A stretch of 64,000 bases of DNA from Brevundimonas sp. G8 (GCF_902506205.1 NZ_LR732816.1:3236993-3300992); one strand, 5' to 3'; positions 20,658 to 30,148 are shown, counted from the first letter of the stretch. Program-made: numbers and translations. Notes: a model not told the origin generated them from the sequence alone.

Positions 20658-23498
20658 TCAGAACCGCTTGGTCACCTCGAAGCTGACCACGCGACCAAAC
20701 GGGTTGTGATTTCCCAGATCGACGGCAGTCGTGCCGCTGAGGACGATTGGGGGATCCTTGTCGGTGATGTTCTGCACCGACACCGACATGCGCACGCCGC
20801 TCAGGCCGGTCGGTGCGCCATCCTGGAACTCGTAGGCGACACCGGCGTCGAATGTCGTCCAGCTGGGGATTTGCGTATCCGGCTTCTTGACGCCGGCGAC
20901 CGTGATCGTCGCATTGTTCAGATATGAGCCGACATAGTTCGCGGTCACATTGGCCGAGATCGGACCGCGGCTATAGCCGACGTTGAACCGACCGCGCTCG
21001 CTGACCTGGAAACCGTAGGTGTCCAAGGCGTCGAACAGGGCGCCGCCTGCCACAATGCTCTTCTCCAACTTCAAAATCTTGGAGAAGGTGAAGTTGTAGC
21101 GGAAGTCGCCGATGGAGGTCTGCTGGCGATAGTTGGCGGCGAAGTCCAAGCCGCTCTGCTTGACGTCGCCCAGGTTCAGACGGCCGCCCTTTACGATCCC
21201 GACCAGCGCGCAGTCATTGATGGTCGATGGCGAATAAACCGCGTTCGGGTCCGTCAGCCACGGAAGATAGGCCGGGTTGTAGGTCGCATAGTTGCCGTTG
21301 ACGCAGGTCGCCGGCTGGGGCGCGGTGATGAAGAAGTCACGCAACAAGGCCAGGTTCGCCGGGCTGGACAGGATCAACGTCTGATTCGGCAGGTTCTCTA
21401 TACGGTCAGTGTAATCGACATTGTAGTAGGTCAGGCTGAGCTTCAGATCCGGTGCGAAGTTCGGATTGTAGTCCGCCCCGATCGACCAGATTTTTGCTGA
21501 TTCCGGCTGCAAGCCGGCCGTATTTCCGGTGCGGGACAGAACAGGGCTCTGGCCCGTCGCGACGTTCGTGATCGGAATGGCTGGATCGCCCGCGCCGTTG
21601 CTGACGAACACTCGGTTGGTTTGGCCCACGGTCTGCGGATTGGCCTCGATCAGCGTCGGAGCGCGGAACGATGTTCCCCAGCTTGCGCGGAACGTCAGTT
21701 CGTCCGTCGACTTCCACGTCAGACCGATCTTGGGATTGGTCGTATCGCCAGCATCGGAATAGGTGTCGTAGCGTACCGCAGCGCTCAGATCGAGCGACTG
21801 CATGAACGGGATGCTGCTCTCTTCCCCCACCAACGGCACATAGACTTCCGCAAACGCAGAGGTCACCTCACGGTCGCTCTTGGTGTAGCGCGAGGTCTGG
21901 TAGGTGTTGGTCAGGTTCAGCGTATTCTGCGCCTTCAGATAAAGCTTGTAGCGCGCATATTCGACGCCGGCCGCGACCCGGACAGGACCGGCGGGCACCG
22001 AGAACAACGAGCCGTCGATCTTGGCCACGCTGTCGAACAGGGTGGTGTCGTATTGCTGGATAAACCCGCCGACCAGCGCGTCGGCAGCCTCCTGGCGGCC
22101 GAGCTGATAGGGGTTGAAGCCGTAGCTGGCCTGATTGGCGATCACCGCCGCGCGGGTCGTGTTGACCTGCGGCTGGCAAACATTGCAGCTGTCGGTCTTG
22201 CCGTAGGAAATCAGGCCGTTGAACCGGAAGTCCATCGGCAGTTGCGCCGTCAGGTCGATCGCATGACTTGTCGTCTCTTCCAGATTCGACTGGTCGCGAG
22301 ACGTACCCGGATTGTTGAGCGAATAGTTGTAGACGACCGTCTGGGCTGCAGTCGGGTTCGGCAGACCGGGAATATAATAAGGGCTGCTGGGATCGACCCG
22401 GATCGCGATCCGCTCGAAGCCGTCGCCAGAACGGGATTCGTTCGTACGGCGATTGTAGATCCCGGTGTAACCAATCTCGACCCCTGGCGCGAGTTCCTGG
22501 CGCCCCTTGATCAGCAAGGCGAACCGTTCCCGCTCGGTGTAGAAATCATACAGGCGGGATTGGTCGTAGAGCTCGGGATTGCCCTGCAAGGCCAGGACCT
22601 GGGCGGCTGTCGGACGAGCCCCGCCAGTCTCGGGCAAACCATAGACAGTGTTGCCGATGATCAGGGCGCCGCTGTCGCCGGGATAGACCGTGGTTCCCAC
22701 CAGATTGTTGTTGTTGCCGCCGAAGGGTCTGAGATCCAGCAGCATATAGTCGCGCACGTCGCGCCCGGCCCGATCATTTGTGTCGTAGGAGCCTGCGACC
22801 ATCAGGCTTCCGCCGGTCCAGGTCTTGCCGACCACGCCGTCGACAACGACCTGATCGTACAGAGAATCGACATAGCGCGCGGTGATCTGAGCGCCATCGT
22901 AGTTACGACGAAGGATATAGTTCACCACCCCGGCGACAGCATCGGACCCATAGATGGCCGACGCCCCGTCTGTCACGACTTCGACCCGGTCGATCGCGGA
23001 GAAGGGAATGAGGTTGGGGTCGGAGACCTGGGCGTTTCCGCCCTGCGGCACGACACGCTTGCCATCGAACAGAACCAGGGTGGCGTTGTTGCCAAGCCCG
23101 CGAAGGTTCACGCCTGCGGCGCGGCCGCCCGAAGAGGTCAGGCTTGTGCCCTGGTTCGACGCCTGAGGCAGGGACGCCACCAGGGCGCTGGGTTCACGGA
23201 CGGGCGCCTGGACAAGGTCTTCGCGGCTGATGCCGACCGTCGCCGATCCGACAGGGGCGACGCCGCGAATGGCGGTGCCGGTGACGACGATCTCGTCGAC
23301 CTCGGTCGCTTGGGCCTGGGCCTCCGCCTCGATCTCGGCAGTCGTTTCTGACATTGGCGTTTGCGGGCGGGCCTGAGCCATCGCCAAGGACGGAAGGGCG
23401 GCGGCAAGCGCCACGCTCGTCATCAGCCCTGCGCGAACCCGACGCCTATGGCTCCGGCGGATCGCCTCGAATTCAGACGCGGTCGATTTCCTGTGCAT
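20658..23498 (-). CDS. TonB-dependent outer-membrane receptor
   Basis: The 946-residue protein has a long signal peptide (VALAAALPSLAMAQ), a TonB-box-like DEIVVTGTAIRG at about residue 70, a plug domain with VNLRGLGNNATLVLFDGKRV and DRVEVVTDGASAIYGSDAVAGVVNYI, and a beta barrel ending in the aromatic FEVTKRF. The ATG follows GGGAGGATAATTAA. Such receptors in Caulobacterales import oligosaccharides and plant-derived compounds as well as siderophores. Context with catabolic enzymes favours carbon-source uptake. No FecR or sigma pair lies nearby, so induction is likely by the LysR regulator or by the substrate pathway. Confidence 0.95.
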   Translation of the reverse strand: MHRKSTASEFEAIRRSHRRRVRAGLMTSVALAAALPSLAMAQARPQTPMSETTAEIEAEAQAQATEVDEIVVTGTAIRGVAPVGSATVGISREDLVQAPVREPSALVASLPQASNQGTSLTSSGGRAAGVNLRGLGNNATLVLFDGKRVVPQGGNAQVSDPNLIPFSAIDRVEVVTDGASAIYGSDAVAGVVNYILRRNYDGAQITARYVDSLYDQVVVDGVVGKTWTGGSLMVAGSYDTNDRAGRDVRDYMLLDLRPFGGNNNNLVGTTVYPGDSGALIIGNTVYGLPETGGARPTAAQVLALQGNPELYDQSRLYDFYTERERFALLIKGRQELAPGVEIGYTGIYNRRTNESRSGDGFERIAIRVDPSSPYYIPGLPNPTAAQTVVYNYSLNNPGTSRDQSNLEETTSHAIDLTAQLPMDFRFNGLISYGKTDSCNVCQPQVNTTRAAVIANQASYGFNPYQLGRQEAADALVGGFIQQYDTTLFDSVAKIDGSLFSVPAGPVRVAAGVEYARYKLYLKAQNTLNLTNTYQTSRYTKSDREVTSAFAEVYVPLVGEESSIPFMQSLDLSAAVRYDTYSDAGDTTNPKIGLTWKSTDELTFRASWGTSFRAPTLIEANPQTVGQTNRVFVSNGAGDPAIPITNVATGQSPVLSRTGNTAGLQPESAKIWSIGADYNPNFAPDLKLSLTYYNVDYTDRIENLPNQTLILSSPANLALLRDFFITAPQPATCVNGNYATYNPAYLPWLTDPNAVYSPSTINDCALVGIVKGGRLNLGDVKQSGLDFAANYRQQTSIGDFRYNFTFSKILKLEKSIVAGGALFDALDTYGFQVSERGRFNVGYSRGPISANVTANYVGSYLNNATITVAGVKKPDTQIPSWTTFDAGVAYEFQDGAPTGLSGVRMSVSVQNITDKDPPIVLSGTTAVDLGNHNPFGRVVSFEVTKRF

Positions 23499-23567
23499 TT
23501 AATTATCCTCCCTGATTTTTTGATTGTTTCCCCTGCTGTTGCGGGGCTTTGAGCGCTGACCCCTTCT

Positions 23568-24473
23568 TCAGCGCGCCTCGTCTGTCCCTCCGTGCTTGGA
23601 AGCCGCTCTGGCTTGGATTTCGCGATGGCGAGACAAGAGTCCCTCGGCGCGGACCGCTACAGGCGCGTCGATCATTCGACCGTCGAGCGCGACGGCGCCG
23701 CGTCCATTTCGGCCGGCGTCCTCAAAGGCCGCACACACGCGCTCGGCCCATTGAAGCTCGTCGGAACTCGGCGAGAAGGCCGCGTTGAGCACGGCGATCT
23801 GGCTGGGATGAATGCAGGTCGATCCGACGTAACCGAACCGCTTCGACTCGACAGCCAAGGCGCGATAGGCGTCCAAATTGTCGAACCGCGTCATTGCGCC
23901 CATCAGCCCAAACGGTCGGACGCCCGCCGCCGCCGCCGCGATCACGACCTGTTGCCGCGGTCCGCGAAGCGTCGCCTCATCGACAACCATGCCGACATCG
24001 GCGGCGAAATCCTCGGCCCCCAGGATCACGCCCACCGTCTGCGGCGTCGCGCGAAGGATTTCCGTCATGGCCATAAAGCCGTCGGCCGTTTCGATCAGGA
24101 CGACCAGGCGAATGCCGCCGCACGGCAGACCGACCTCCGCCTCAGTCGACGCCACCCGATCTGCGATGCGCCTCAACTGTTCTGCGGATCTCACCTTGGG
24201 CACGACCAGGGCGGAAACGCCGGACTGGACCGCTGCAGGAATATCGGCCTCTCCAACGGCGCCGTCGTTGATCCGGACCAGAACATCTGGACCGGCTGCT
24301 CCGACCTTGGCCACGGCCGCCGAAAGTCGATCACGGGCCGCCGTCTTCTGATCGGCGGGGACGCTGTCTTCAAGATCCAGAACGACGGCGTCGGCCTCCG
24401 CCAGGCGCGGATTGGCGACGAACTGTTCGATGTGCGCAGGCACATAGAGCAATGAGCGCCAGAGGCCGGTCAC
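23568..24473 (-). CDS. CitE/HpcH-type CoA ester lyase
   Basis: The 301-residue TIM-barrel protein shows RSLLYVPAHIEQF, DAVVLDLEDSVP (metal-binding acidic motif near residue 35), RINDGAVGEAD, VLIETADGFMAMTEIL (catalytic Glu) and ILGAEDFAADVG. These are the landmarks of citrate lyase beta / malyl-CoA lyase relatives, which cleave 3-hydroxyacyl-CoA thioesters. The start is GTG and overlaps the CaiB stop by four bases (GTGA). With the CoA transferase upstream, it probably cleaves the CoA ester of the imported acid. The exact substrate is unknown. Confidence 0.88.
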   Translation of the reverse strand: MTGLWRSLLYVPAHIEQFVANPRLAEADAVVLDLEDSVPADQKTAARDRLSAAVAKVGAAGPDVLVRINDGAVGEADIPAAVQSGVSALVVPKVRSAEQLRRIADRVASTEAEVGLPCGGIRLVVLIETADGFMAMTEILRATPQTVGVILGAEDFAADVGMVVDEATLRGPRQQVVIAAAAAGVRPFGLMGAMTRFDNLDAYRALAVESKRFGYVGSTCIHPSQIAVLNAAFSPSSDELQWAERVCAAFEDAGRNGRGAVALDGRMIDAPVAVRAEGLLSRHREIQARAASKHGGTDEAR

Positions 24474-25735
24474 GACACCGACTCCACGCGGGGGGCTTCG
24501 AACGCCACGCCTTCGGCGACGAGGACGTCGTAGCCGGCGGAATCGACCCCAAGTTCGCTCAGCAAGATACGATTGTCCTGCCCTAGAGAAGGGGCTGCCA
24601 TGCGGATGCCGCCCGGGGTCTCCGCAAGACGGGGCACGACATGGTGCATCGGCAAGCTGCCGATCTCGTCGTCGGGATAATCGGCCACGATTTCGCGGTC
24701 GATGACGTGCGGATCCTCAAGGATCTGGGCAATGTCATAGATGGGGCCGACCGTTACGGAAGCGGTCTCCATGAGCGCCACCAGGTCGGCCTGGGAATGG
24801 GTCGCGATGAATTCGCCGATGATCGCATCCAGCGCCGCAACATTCTTCAGACGATCGTCATTTGTGCGAAAACGCGCATCGGCGATCAGGTCGGATCGGC
24901 CGATGGCGCGGAAGATCCGCTCCGCCATGCCCTGGGTCGATCCAGACAGACTGACATATTTACCGTCCTTGCAGCGGTAGGCGTTGCGCGGGGCGGAGTT
25001 GCTGGACCGGCTACCCGTCGGCTTTCGGCTCTGACCCGTCAGGCGATAGTTCGCGGCCTGAGGGCCAAGCAGGGCGAAGAGCGGATCATAGAGCGGCAGG
25101 TCGATCATCTGACCCCGGCCGTCCGGCCGTTCGGCCTCACGCAGCGCGATCATCACCGCCGATGCGCCGTAAAGTCCCGCGACGCCGTCCGCCAGATACA
25201 TGGGCGGCAGCACCGGCTCGCGGTCCTCGAACCCATTGATCGCGGCGAAGCCGGACATGCCTTCGATGACGGTGCCGAAGCCGGGGCGCTGGTGGTAGGG
25301 GCCGTCCTGACCCCACCCTGAAATCCTGACGATCACCAGCTTGGGATTGAGCGCCAGAAGCGAGTCCGCATCCAGCCCCATGTCTTCCAGAACGCCCGGT
25401 CGAAAGCTCTCGACAAGAATCGCCGCCGACGGGACCAGGCCCAGCAACAGGTCCTTTGCGCGCTGGGTGCGCAGGTCCAGGCACAGGCTCTTCTTGTTGC
25501 GGGCGTAGATCTTCCAGTGCGTCGAGACCCCTTGGGTCTTCCACCCTCTAAGCGTGTCGCCGCTGGGCGGTTCGACCTTGATGACCTCCGCACCGAAATC
25601 GCCCAGCACCTGTGTGAGCACATTGCCGGCGAACAGCCGCGACATGTCCAGAACCCGCACGCGGTCCAACGGACCGCTGTGCTCAGGCTGGTAGTCACGG
25701 CGCCTCAGGGCCGACGGCGGTCGGGCGTCAGTCAT
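24470..25735 (-). CDS. CaiB/BaiF (class III) CoA transferase
   Basis: The 421-residue protein has the class III pattern: LDRVRVLDMSRLFAGNVLTQ, VLGDFGAEVIKVEPPSGDTLRG, then NKKSLCLDLRTQRAKDLL, ILVESFRPGVLEDMGLD with the usual catalytic-Asp region, and GWGQDGPYHQRPGFG. Such enzymes move CoA between acids. It overlaps the ThDP enzyme upstream by eight bases and the lyase downstream by four. This tight coupling supports a shared pathway in which the acid is activated here and then split. Confidence 0.9.
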   Translation of the reverse strand: MTDARPPSALRRRDYQPEHSGPLDRVRVLDMSRLFAGNVLTQVLGDFGAEVIKVEPPSGDTLRGWKTQGVSTHWKIYARNKKSLCLDLRTQRAKDLLLGLVPSAAILVESFRPGVLEDMGLDADSLLALNPKLVIVRISGWGQDGPYHQRPGFGTVIEGMSGFAAINGFEDREPVLPPMYLADGVAGLYGASAVMIALREAERPDGRGQMIDLPLYDPLFALLGPQAANYRLTGQSRKPTGSRSSNSAPRNAYRCKDGKYVSLSGSTQGMAERIFRAIGRSDLIADARFRTNDDRLKNVAALDAIIGEFIATHSQADLVALMETASVTVGPIYDIAQILEDPHVIDREIVADYPDDEIGSLPMHHVVPRLAETPGGIRMAAPSLGQDNRILLSELGVDSAGYDVLVAEGVAFEAPRVESVS

Positions 25736-27488
25736 TGCCGTTCGCCAGGAAGTCGGCGATGTCCCAATAGCCGGTGCGCGGCATCGGCACGTCGCCGCGC
25801 GTCCGTACTTCCAACAGGAAGGGCACGTCCTTGGCCAGGGCGTCGCGGATGCCCGCCTCCAGGTCGTCCGGCTCCTCGATCAGGGCCGAAGCGATACCGA
25901 AGGACTTGGCTAGAAGCTGAAAGTCGGGGTTGTAAGGCTCGCCGTCCGGGGTGCGGAACTCGGTGCCGTATTTGTTATCGAAGTAGGTCGAGCCGACGGT
26001 GCGGATGGTCGAGTAGCAGAAGTTGTTGAACAGTATCCACAGGACCGGAATGTCGAGTTCGACGGCCGTGGTCAGGGCGCCCAGCACCGACATCAATCCG
26101 CCGTCGCCGACAAGACCCAACACCTTGCGATCCGGCGCGCCGAGCTTGGCCCCGACGGCGGCGCCGGGCGAATAGCCCATGGTCGCCATGCCGCCAGAAG
26201 TGATGAAGCCGGCGGGACTGGCGATCTCCAGCTGCTGTCCGGCGCCGTTCTTGTTCCAGCCCACGTCTGTGACGAACACGGCGTCGTCGGGCGCAGCCTT
26301 CGACAGTTCCATCAGCAGGCGCGCCGGGTGTATCGGCTTGGTGTCGATCAGCTGGGTGTCCTTGAGCTCCTCGCGCCAGGCCGCCTTTCTGGCGGCGATC
26401 ACTTCGGCCTGCGCCTCGGTGACCGCCGCCGCGCGGGGAGAGGCGCCCAGAGCCTCGGCGAGCTGGGCCAGCGTAGCCTTGGCGTCGCCGAGAATGCCGA
26501 TATCGACGGGATAGCTCTTGCCGATTTCCTGCGGATCGATGTCGATCTGGATCAGGGTGGAGCCGGGGATGTCGAAGGTGTGTTCCGAACGCCAGGAGCT
26601 GCAGTCCGCCTCGCCGAAGGCTGTGCCGACAGCCAGGATCACATCGGCGTTGCGGGTCGTGTCGTTGGCGACCCGCGCGCCCCAGATGCCCGTCGTTCCA
26701 ACAGAGAGCGGATGGGTTTCAGGAAAGACGCCCTTGCCGACCAGTGTGGTCGCCACCGGCGCCTGCAAAAGCTCGGCTAGCGCGCGCAGCTCGTCGAAAG
26801 CCCCCGACATAGCCACCCCGTTGCCGGCGAAGATGACCGGATTGGATGCGCCGGCCAACAGTCGGGCGGCCTCGGCGACCCCCTGGGCGTCGCCCATCGA
26901 CCGCGGGAAGTTGGGCCGACGCGACCGCGTGACGGGCTCAGCTTCGATCTTCTGGGAGAAGACATCCATCGGAATGTCGAGAAGGACCGCGCCGGGACGC
27001 CCCGTCTGGGCGATGTTGAGGGCGCGGTGCATCACCTCCGGCAGGAACTTGGCGTCATCGACCCGCCAGACCCGCTTGCAGATCGGCTTGAAGATGTCGC
27101 CCTGCGAAGCATCGGCATGCAGGCGCATGCTTTGGTGCGCCTCGCGCGGATGGTGATAGCTCGGTGTGTTTCCCGTGATCACAACCATCGGCGTGCCGTC
27201 CATCGCCGCAGACGCGACGCCGGTCACCGTATTGGTGAGGCCGGGCGACAGGTGGACGTTGATCACGGCCAGCTTCTTGGAGACGCGGTAATAGGCGTCG
27301 GCCGCATGGACGGCCTGCTGTTCGTGACGGAAGGAGATGTAGTCGATGCCCAGCTTCTGGCAGGCGTCGATCAGCGCATAGTTGGTATGGCCACACTGGC
27401 CGAAGACCTTTTCGACCCCCTCCGCCTTCAGGCATTGGGCCATGAAAATCGCGCCGGTCACACCGTGTGTCGTCATTGTCTGTTCCAT
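25728..27488 (-). CDS. Thiamine diphosphate-dependent enzyme (acetolactate synthase-like)
   Basis: The roughly 586-residue protein has the three-domain ThDP layout. The N-terminal pyrimidine-binding domain carries the catalytic glutamate in SFRHEQQAVHAADAY near residue 55. A central domain carries NPVIFAGNGVAMSGA. The C-terminal domain has the ThDP/Mg motif from GLVGDGGLMSV to LFNNFCYS. Relatives include acetolactate synthase, glyoxylate carboligase, oxalyl-CoA decarboxylase and 2-hydroxyacyl-CoA lyase; sequence alone does not separate them. The CoA-transferase neighbour favours a CoA-ester substrate. The ATG shares one base with the ALDH stop. An ATG at 27476 is a possible alternative. Confidence 0.85.
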   Translation of the reverse strand: MEQTMTTHGVTGAIFMAQCLKAEGVEKVFGQCGHTNYALIDACQKLGIDYISFRHEQQAVHAADAYYRVSKKLAVINVHLSPGLTNTVTGVASAAMDGTPMVVITGNTPSYHHPREAHQSMRLHADASQGDIFKPICKRVWRVDDAKFLPEVMHRALNIAQTGRPGAVLLDIPMDVFSQKIEAEPVTRSRRPNFPRSMGDAQGVAEAARLLAGASNPVIFAGNGVAMSGAFDELRALAELLQAPVATTLVGKGVFPETHPLSVGTTGIWGARVANDTTRNADVILAVGTAFGEADCSSWRSEHTFDIPGSTLIQIDIDPQEIGKSYPVDIGILGDAKATLAQLAEALGASPRAAAVTEAQAEVIAARKAAWREELKDTQLIDTKPIHPARLLMELSKAAPDDAVFVTDVGWNKNGAGQQLEIASPAGFITSGGMATMGYSPGAAVGAKLGAPDRKVLGLVGDGGLMSVLGALTTAVELDIPVLWILFNNFCYSTIRTVGSTYFDNKYGTEFRTPDGEPYNPDFQLLAKSFGIASALIEEPDDLEAGIRDALAKDVPFLLEVRTRGDVPMPRTGYWDIADFLANGND

Positions 27489-28918
27489 CAGAGGGTCACC
27501 GTCACGAGACGTTCTTCGGTCATCTCGCGCATGGCGTATTTCGGGCCTTCGACGCCCACGCCGCTCTCCTTCACCCCGGCGAAGGGAATGAGATCGACGC
27601 GGCTGCTCGAAGCATCGTTGAGGTGCACGACCCCGACATGCAGTCGGGCGGCGCTTTGCAGCGCGCTCTGGATGTCCTGCGTGAACAGGCCGGCAGCCAG
27701 ACCGAACTCGGTCGCGTTGACCTGATCGATGGCCTCGTCGAGCGTGTCGAAGGGAATTATCGACAGAACGGGCGCGAAGATTTCCTCGCACAGGACTTTC
27801 ATCGAGGGCCTTGCGTCCGTCAAAACCGTGGGCTGGAGCACTGCGCCCTGCCGGGTTCCGCCCGCCAGGATCCGCGCGCCCTGATCGACGGCCTCGCGCA
27901 CCCAGGTCTCGGCGCGGATCGCATCCTTCTCACTGATCATCGGCCCGACATCGGTGTTGGGATCGCGAGGATCGCCGACGACCAGGGCCGCGACCTCGGC
28001 AAGGAAGAGCGCCTGGAACGCCTCAAGGACGTCACGCTGAACGAAAAGACGCTGCGTAGAAGTGCAGGCCTGGCCTTGGCGACGAAAGCCCGACTGGGCG
28101 CATCGCATCGCCGCCCGCTTCAGGTCCGCATCGGCGCAGACGATGGTCGCAGCGATGCTGCCCAGTTCAAGCGCAACAGGCCGCATCCCGCGGGCCTCTC
28201 GGATGCGTTTGCCCACCGGGGTGCTGCCCGTGAAGGTGAAGAAATCGACCCCGGGATGTTCGACCAGATGCTGACCGACCGGATCACCATCGCCATGGAT
28301 CAAGGCGATGTGGCTCGGCGGCACGCCGGCCTCCAGCATCAGTTCGAACAGGCGAGTCGCGGAGAGCGGCGTCACAAGCGGCGGCTTGAACACCACCGTG
28401 TTTCCCGCCCCCAAGGCCGGCGCCACCTTGTGCGCCACCATGTTGAGCGGCGAGTTGAAGGCGCTGACGCCGCCGACCACGCCGCGCGGGACGCGCAGGG
28501 TGAAGGCCATGCGGTGCGCCTGACCCTGCGCGCCCTGAATCGGCACAACCTCGCCGACGAGCCGCCTCGCCTCCTCTGCCGACAGACGGAAGGTCTCGGC
28601 CGCACGGCCGACCTCGTTGTCGGAATCCTTCCAGGGCACGCCCGATTCCGTCACGATCGTCTCGGCTAGGGATTGACGATTGGCCAGGATCAGGTCGGCG
28701 ACCGCGTTCAACAGCCGATACCGCTCGAACGGCTCCAGTTTCAGCGCCTCGAAGCCGGCCTTCGCGCCAGCCACAGCGGCATCGACCTGGGCTGTCGAGG
28801 CGCAGCTCACCGAGGCGATGACGTCGCCCGTGAACTTGTCGACGACATCGACCACGGGACCTTCGCCCTCGATCCAGGCGCCGGCCAAAAATTGTTGGAC
28901 ATGTGTCCTGCTGACCAT
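27488..28918 (-). CDS. NAD(P)-dependent aldehyde dehydrogenase
   Basis: The 476-residue cytosolic enzyme has the ALDH landmarks: VPRGVVGGVSAFNSPLN, FKPPLVTPLSA (cofactor-binding Lys), FTGSTPVGKRI, the general base in VALELGSIAA near residue 250, the nucleophile Cys in GQACTSTQR near 285, and EEIFAPVLSIIPFD. LELGS replaces the more usual LELGG. It is the first gene of the minus-strand cluster and starts at 28918. It probably oxidises the aldehyde released by the ThDP enzyme or the lyase, but that order is inference. Confidence 0.92.
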   Translation of the reverse strand: MVSRTHVQQFLAGAWIEGEGPVVDVVDKFTGDVIASVSCASTAQVDAAVAGAKAGFEALKLEPFERYRLLNAVADLILANRQSLAETIVTESGVPWKDSDNEVGRAAETFRLSAEEARRLVGEVVPIQGAQGQAHRMAFTLRVPRGVVGGVSAFNSPLNMVAHKVAPALGAGNTVVFKPPLVTPLSATRLFELMLEAGVPPSHIALIHGDGDPVGQHLVEHPGVDFFTFTGSTPVGKRIREARGMRPVALELGSIAATIVCADADLKRAAMRCAQSGFRRQGQACTSTQRLFVQRDVLEAFQALFLAEVAALVVGDPRDPNTDVGPMISEKDAIRAETWVREAVDQGARILAGGTRQGAVLQPTVLTDARPSMKVLCEEIFAPVLSIIPFDTLDEAIDQVNATEFGLAAGLFTQDIQSALQSAARLHVGVVHLNDASSSRVDLIPFAGVKESGVGVEGPKYAMREMTEERLVTVTL

Positions 28919-29041
28919 CTTCCTCGTCTCCCTAACCGCAGGCGTCTCTTCGGACGTGTCGGTCGTTTGTCACCGGCGGGCTGCTTGCCTTGCCGTTGAC
29001 GACCCAGACCTAACGCTCGACACCCACCAAAAATAGTGATG

Positions 29042-29080
29042 TTTCATTGATCCAACGGTGACGTATCATCACCAATGAAA
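29042..29080. promoter_or_regulatory. Nested inverted repeats, likely LysR operator
   Basis: Two imperfectly centred palindromes lie in the divergent region. TTTCATTG (29042-29049) pairs with CAATGAAA (29073-29080), and inside them GGTGA (29057-29061) pairs with TCACC (29069-29073) as GGTGA-N7-TCACC. LysR regulators usually bind such T-N11-A dyads between their gene and the target operon. If LysR starts at 29123 the sites lie wholly upstream of it. Binding is inferred. Confidence 0.5.
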
Positions 29081-29122
29081 TGCGTCCTGACACGACGCCT
29101 CGCTGTTTTGGATATCCCAGCC

Positions 29123-30013
29123 ATGAAGTTTGAGTTTTTCATCACGCTTGATGCGATTCTTCGTCACGGAAGCTTTGCAGCGGCAGCCGACGATCTCGGC
29201 CTGACTCCCAGCGCCGTCAGTCTGCAGATGAAACGACTTGAAGAATATCTGGGGCAGCCGCTGTTCGATCGCTCGGCGCGAACCTCACGTCCCACGCCGT
29301 TGGCGCGAGAGTTGTCGGAGAATATTCGCGTCGCACTGGACTCAGTCGAGGCGGTCCGCACACGTCATACCGTCGCTCTCACGGGCCGGGTCATGCTCGG
29401 GACCATCCGCTCCTTGCAGCCCACGCTTGTTCCGCTCGTCCTGGCAGAGATCAGTCAACGACACCCCGAACTCAGCGTACGCGTGATTCAGGGTGACTCC
29501 GTCGAACTGCTCGATCAGCTAAAGGCGGGGCGGCTGGATGGCGTGGCGCTCATCCGTCCGACCTCCGGCGGATCAAGCCGGTTATACTGGCACGATCTCG
29601 TCGAGCAGCCGTTCGTCTTCGTCGCCCCACCCGATGCGACCGGTCGATCCATCAAGACCATGATCGACCGTTATCCTTGGCTGCAGTTTGATACGTCACT
29701 CACCAGCGGACGCGTAGCGGCCAGCCATATGCACAAGCTGGCTCCAGGCCTGAAACCCCGATTTGAACTGGAATCCATCGAGGCTGTCCTGGCGATGGTC
29801 TCGGCCGGTCTCGGCGTTTCCATCCTTCCCCAGGTGCGCGGACGCATGCTCAGCGCCTACCCCGTCCAGGAGATTTCCCTCGGCAAGAACGCCCCAGTTC
29901 GACAGATCGCATTCGCCTGCCGAGGTCCCGACTTCGACAATCGCCGCGTGATGGCGCTACGCGATGCCTTGGTGATCAGCTACGGTGAGAAGCTGGAGAT
30001 GGGTGGAGAATGA
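29123..30013 (+). CDS. LysR family transcriptional regulator
   Basis: The 296-residue protein has an N-terminal winged helix (DAILRHGSFAAAADDLGLTPSAVS, then QMKRLEEYLGQPLFDR) and a periplasmic-binding-like effector domain. I chose the ATG at 29123 (KFEFFITLDAI) because the frame is also open to 29075 but the extra 16 residues look unlike the family and would cover the palindromes at 29042-29080. It is transcribed away from the ALDH operon, the classical arrangement for a LysR controlling its neighbour. The effector is unknown, probably an intermediate of the pathway. Confidence 0.92.
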   Translation: MKFEFFITLDAILRHGSFAAAADDLGLTPSAVSLQMKRLEEYLGQPLFDRSARTSRPTPLARELSENIRVALDSVEAVRTRHTVALTGRVMLGTIRSLQPTLVPLVLAEISQRHPELSVRVIQGDSVELLDQLKAGRLDGVALIRPTSGGSSRLYWHDLVEQPFVFVAPPDATGRSIKTMIDRYPWLQFDTSLTSGRVAASHMHKLAPGLKPRFELESIEAVLAMVSAGLGVSILPQVRGRMLSAYPVQEISLGKNAPVRQIAFACRGPDFDNRRVMALRDALVISYGEKLEMGGE

Positions 30014-30148
30014 TGGGCCACAACAGCAGCGAGCTCCAGCGCTTCCGTTGAGAGAATACTGCTGCTTGGCGAGGACATCAAATCGGGGATGGTGCCAAAC
30101 GACGCCGCACGGGACGTGTTCGACAGGGTTTACGCGCCGATCCGCTGA
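30013..30148 (+). pseudogene. Frameshifted fragment resembling GapR/DUF2312
   Basis: The reading starts with MGHNSSELQRF at an ATG that overlaps the LysR stop. After removing one C it continues VERILLLGEDIKSGMVPNDA and ends at 30146-30148. The part around RFVERI..EDIK resembles the N-terminus of GapR-like DUF2312 proteins (AT-rich DNA-binding, about 85 residues). The family's conserved C-terminal coiled coil is missing. It is a decayed remnant. The alternative is a short unrelated frame, so the family label is tentative. Confidence 0.4.

Noticed and set aside
21621..23351. 576-codon plus-strand frame antisense to the TonB receptor
   Set aside because: No motifs are seen, and the receptor on the other strand is unambiguous.
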